Assembly: GCF_900112265.1 (NCBI RefSeq)
Contig: NZ_FOLO01000008.1
Location: 46,876-110,875 of the forward strand
Origin: Pseudoalteromonas denitrificans DSM 6059
Lineage (GTDB): Bacteria; Pseudomonadota; Gammaproteobacteria; Enterobacterales; Alteromonadaceae
Reading direction: 5' to 3'
DNA length: 64,000 nt
The notes beneath the pieces are model-generated. The model worked only from the letters and a program-made list of their open reading frames with translations, ran no database searches and was not told where the DNA came from. Position numbers and translations under genes: made by a program. Positions 63,999 to 64,000 of the stretch are shown piece by piece. Each line of letters begins with the position of its first letter. Position 1 is the first letter of the stretch.

Positions 63999-64000
63999 AC

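Noticed and set aside
1..64000. CRISPR arrays
   Set aside because: I saw no regularly spaced direct repeats and no cas genes in any part of the window.

Overview
The window looks like a chromosomal segment of a low-G+C marine gammaproteobacterium of the Alteromonadales (Colwelliaceae- or Pseudoalteromonadaceae-like). The basis is the conserved order fldB-xerD-dsbC-recJ, srmB divergent from trmN6, a threonine leader peptide and attenuator before thrABC, and many secreted peptidases (M1, M17, M23, M49, S9). The genus cannot be fixed from the sequence alone.

Layout. 1-5.0 kb: end of a polysaccharide deacetylase, an acyltransferase, an M1-type peptidase and an M23 peptidase whose membrane anchor is out of frame, followed by a decayed anmK remnant. 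5.0-17.3 kb: secreted hypothetical proteins, a LuxR-type regulator, a 1366-residue one-protein hybrid two-component system, a small Cys-containing peptide resembling a RiPP precursor, an M17 aminopeptidase, dipeptidyl peptidase IV and a HIT protein. 17.4-39.5 kb: an M49-type metallopeptidase lipoprotein gene (minus strand) cut in two at its HEVAHG zinc-site codons by a mobile element of about 20.4 kb. 39.7-64 kb: housekeeping and signalling genes (HDOD, rdgC, histidine kinase and response regulator, thrLABC, ung, pgi, tal, yaaA, srmB, trmN6, fldB, xerD, dsbC, recJ, a LapD-like protein, tRNA-Asn).

The mobile element is the main discovery. Its right end holds six minus-strand genes with overlapping ends: a degenerate recombinase-like protein, a tyrosine recombinase, an HTH/coiled-coil/P-loop protein, a coiled-coil protein, a RecD2-like helicase and a second tyrosine recombinase. 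Behind them lie nuclease-like and defence-like genes (CoiA-like, PD-(D/E)XK-like, GIY-YIG plus EVE-like, and a TrlF/Ppl-like PHP-ATPase with a partner gene split by an amber codon), four small unknown genes and a leader that folds as a multi-stem RNA. The cargo includes a complete copy of the same M49 peptidase that the insertion broke. At the target codons this copy differs synonymously at nearly every position, which suggests a replacement gene that the element's own integrase cannot recognise. Copies of a TGAGTC sequence sit at both ends, at about equal distance from the junctions.
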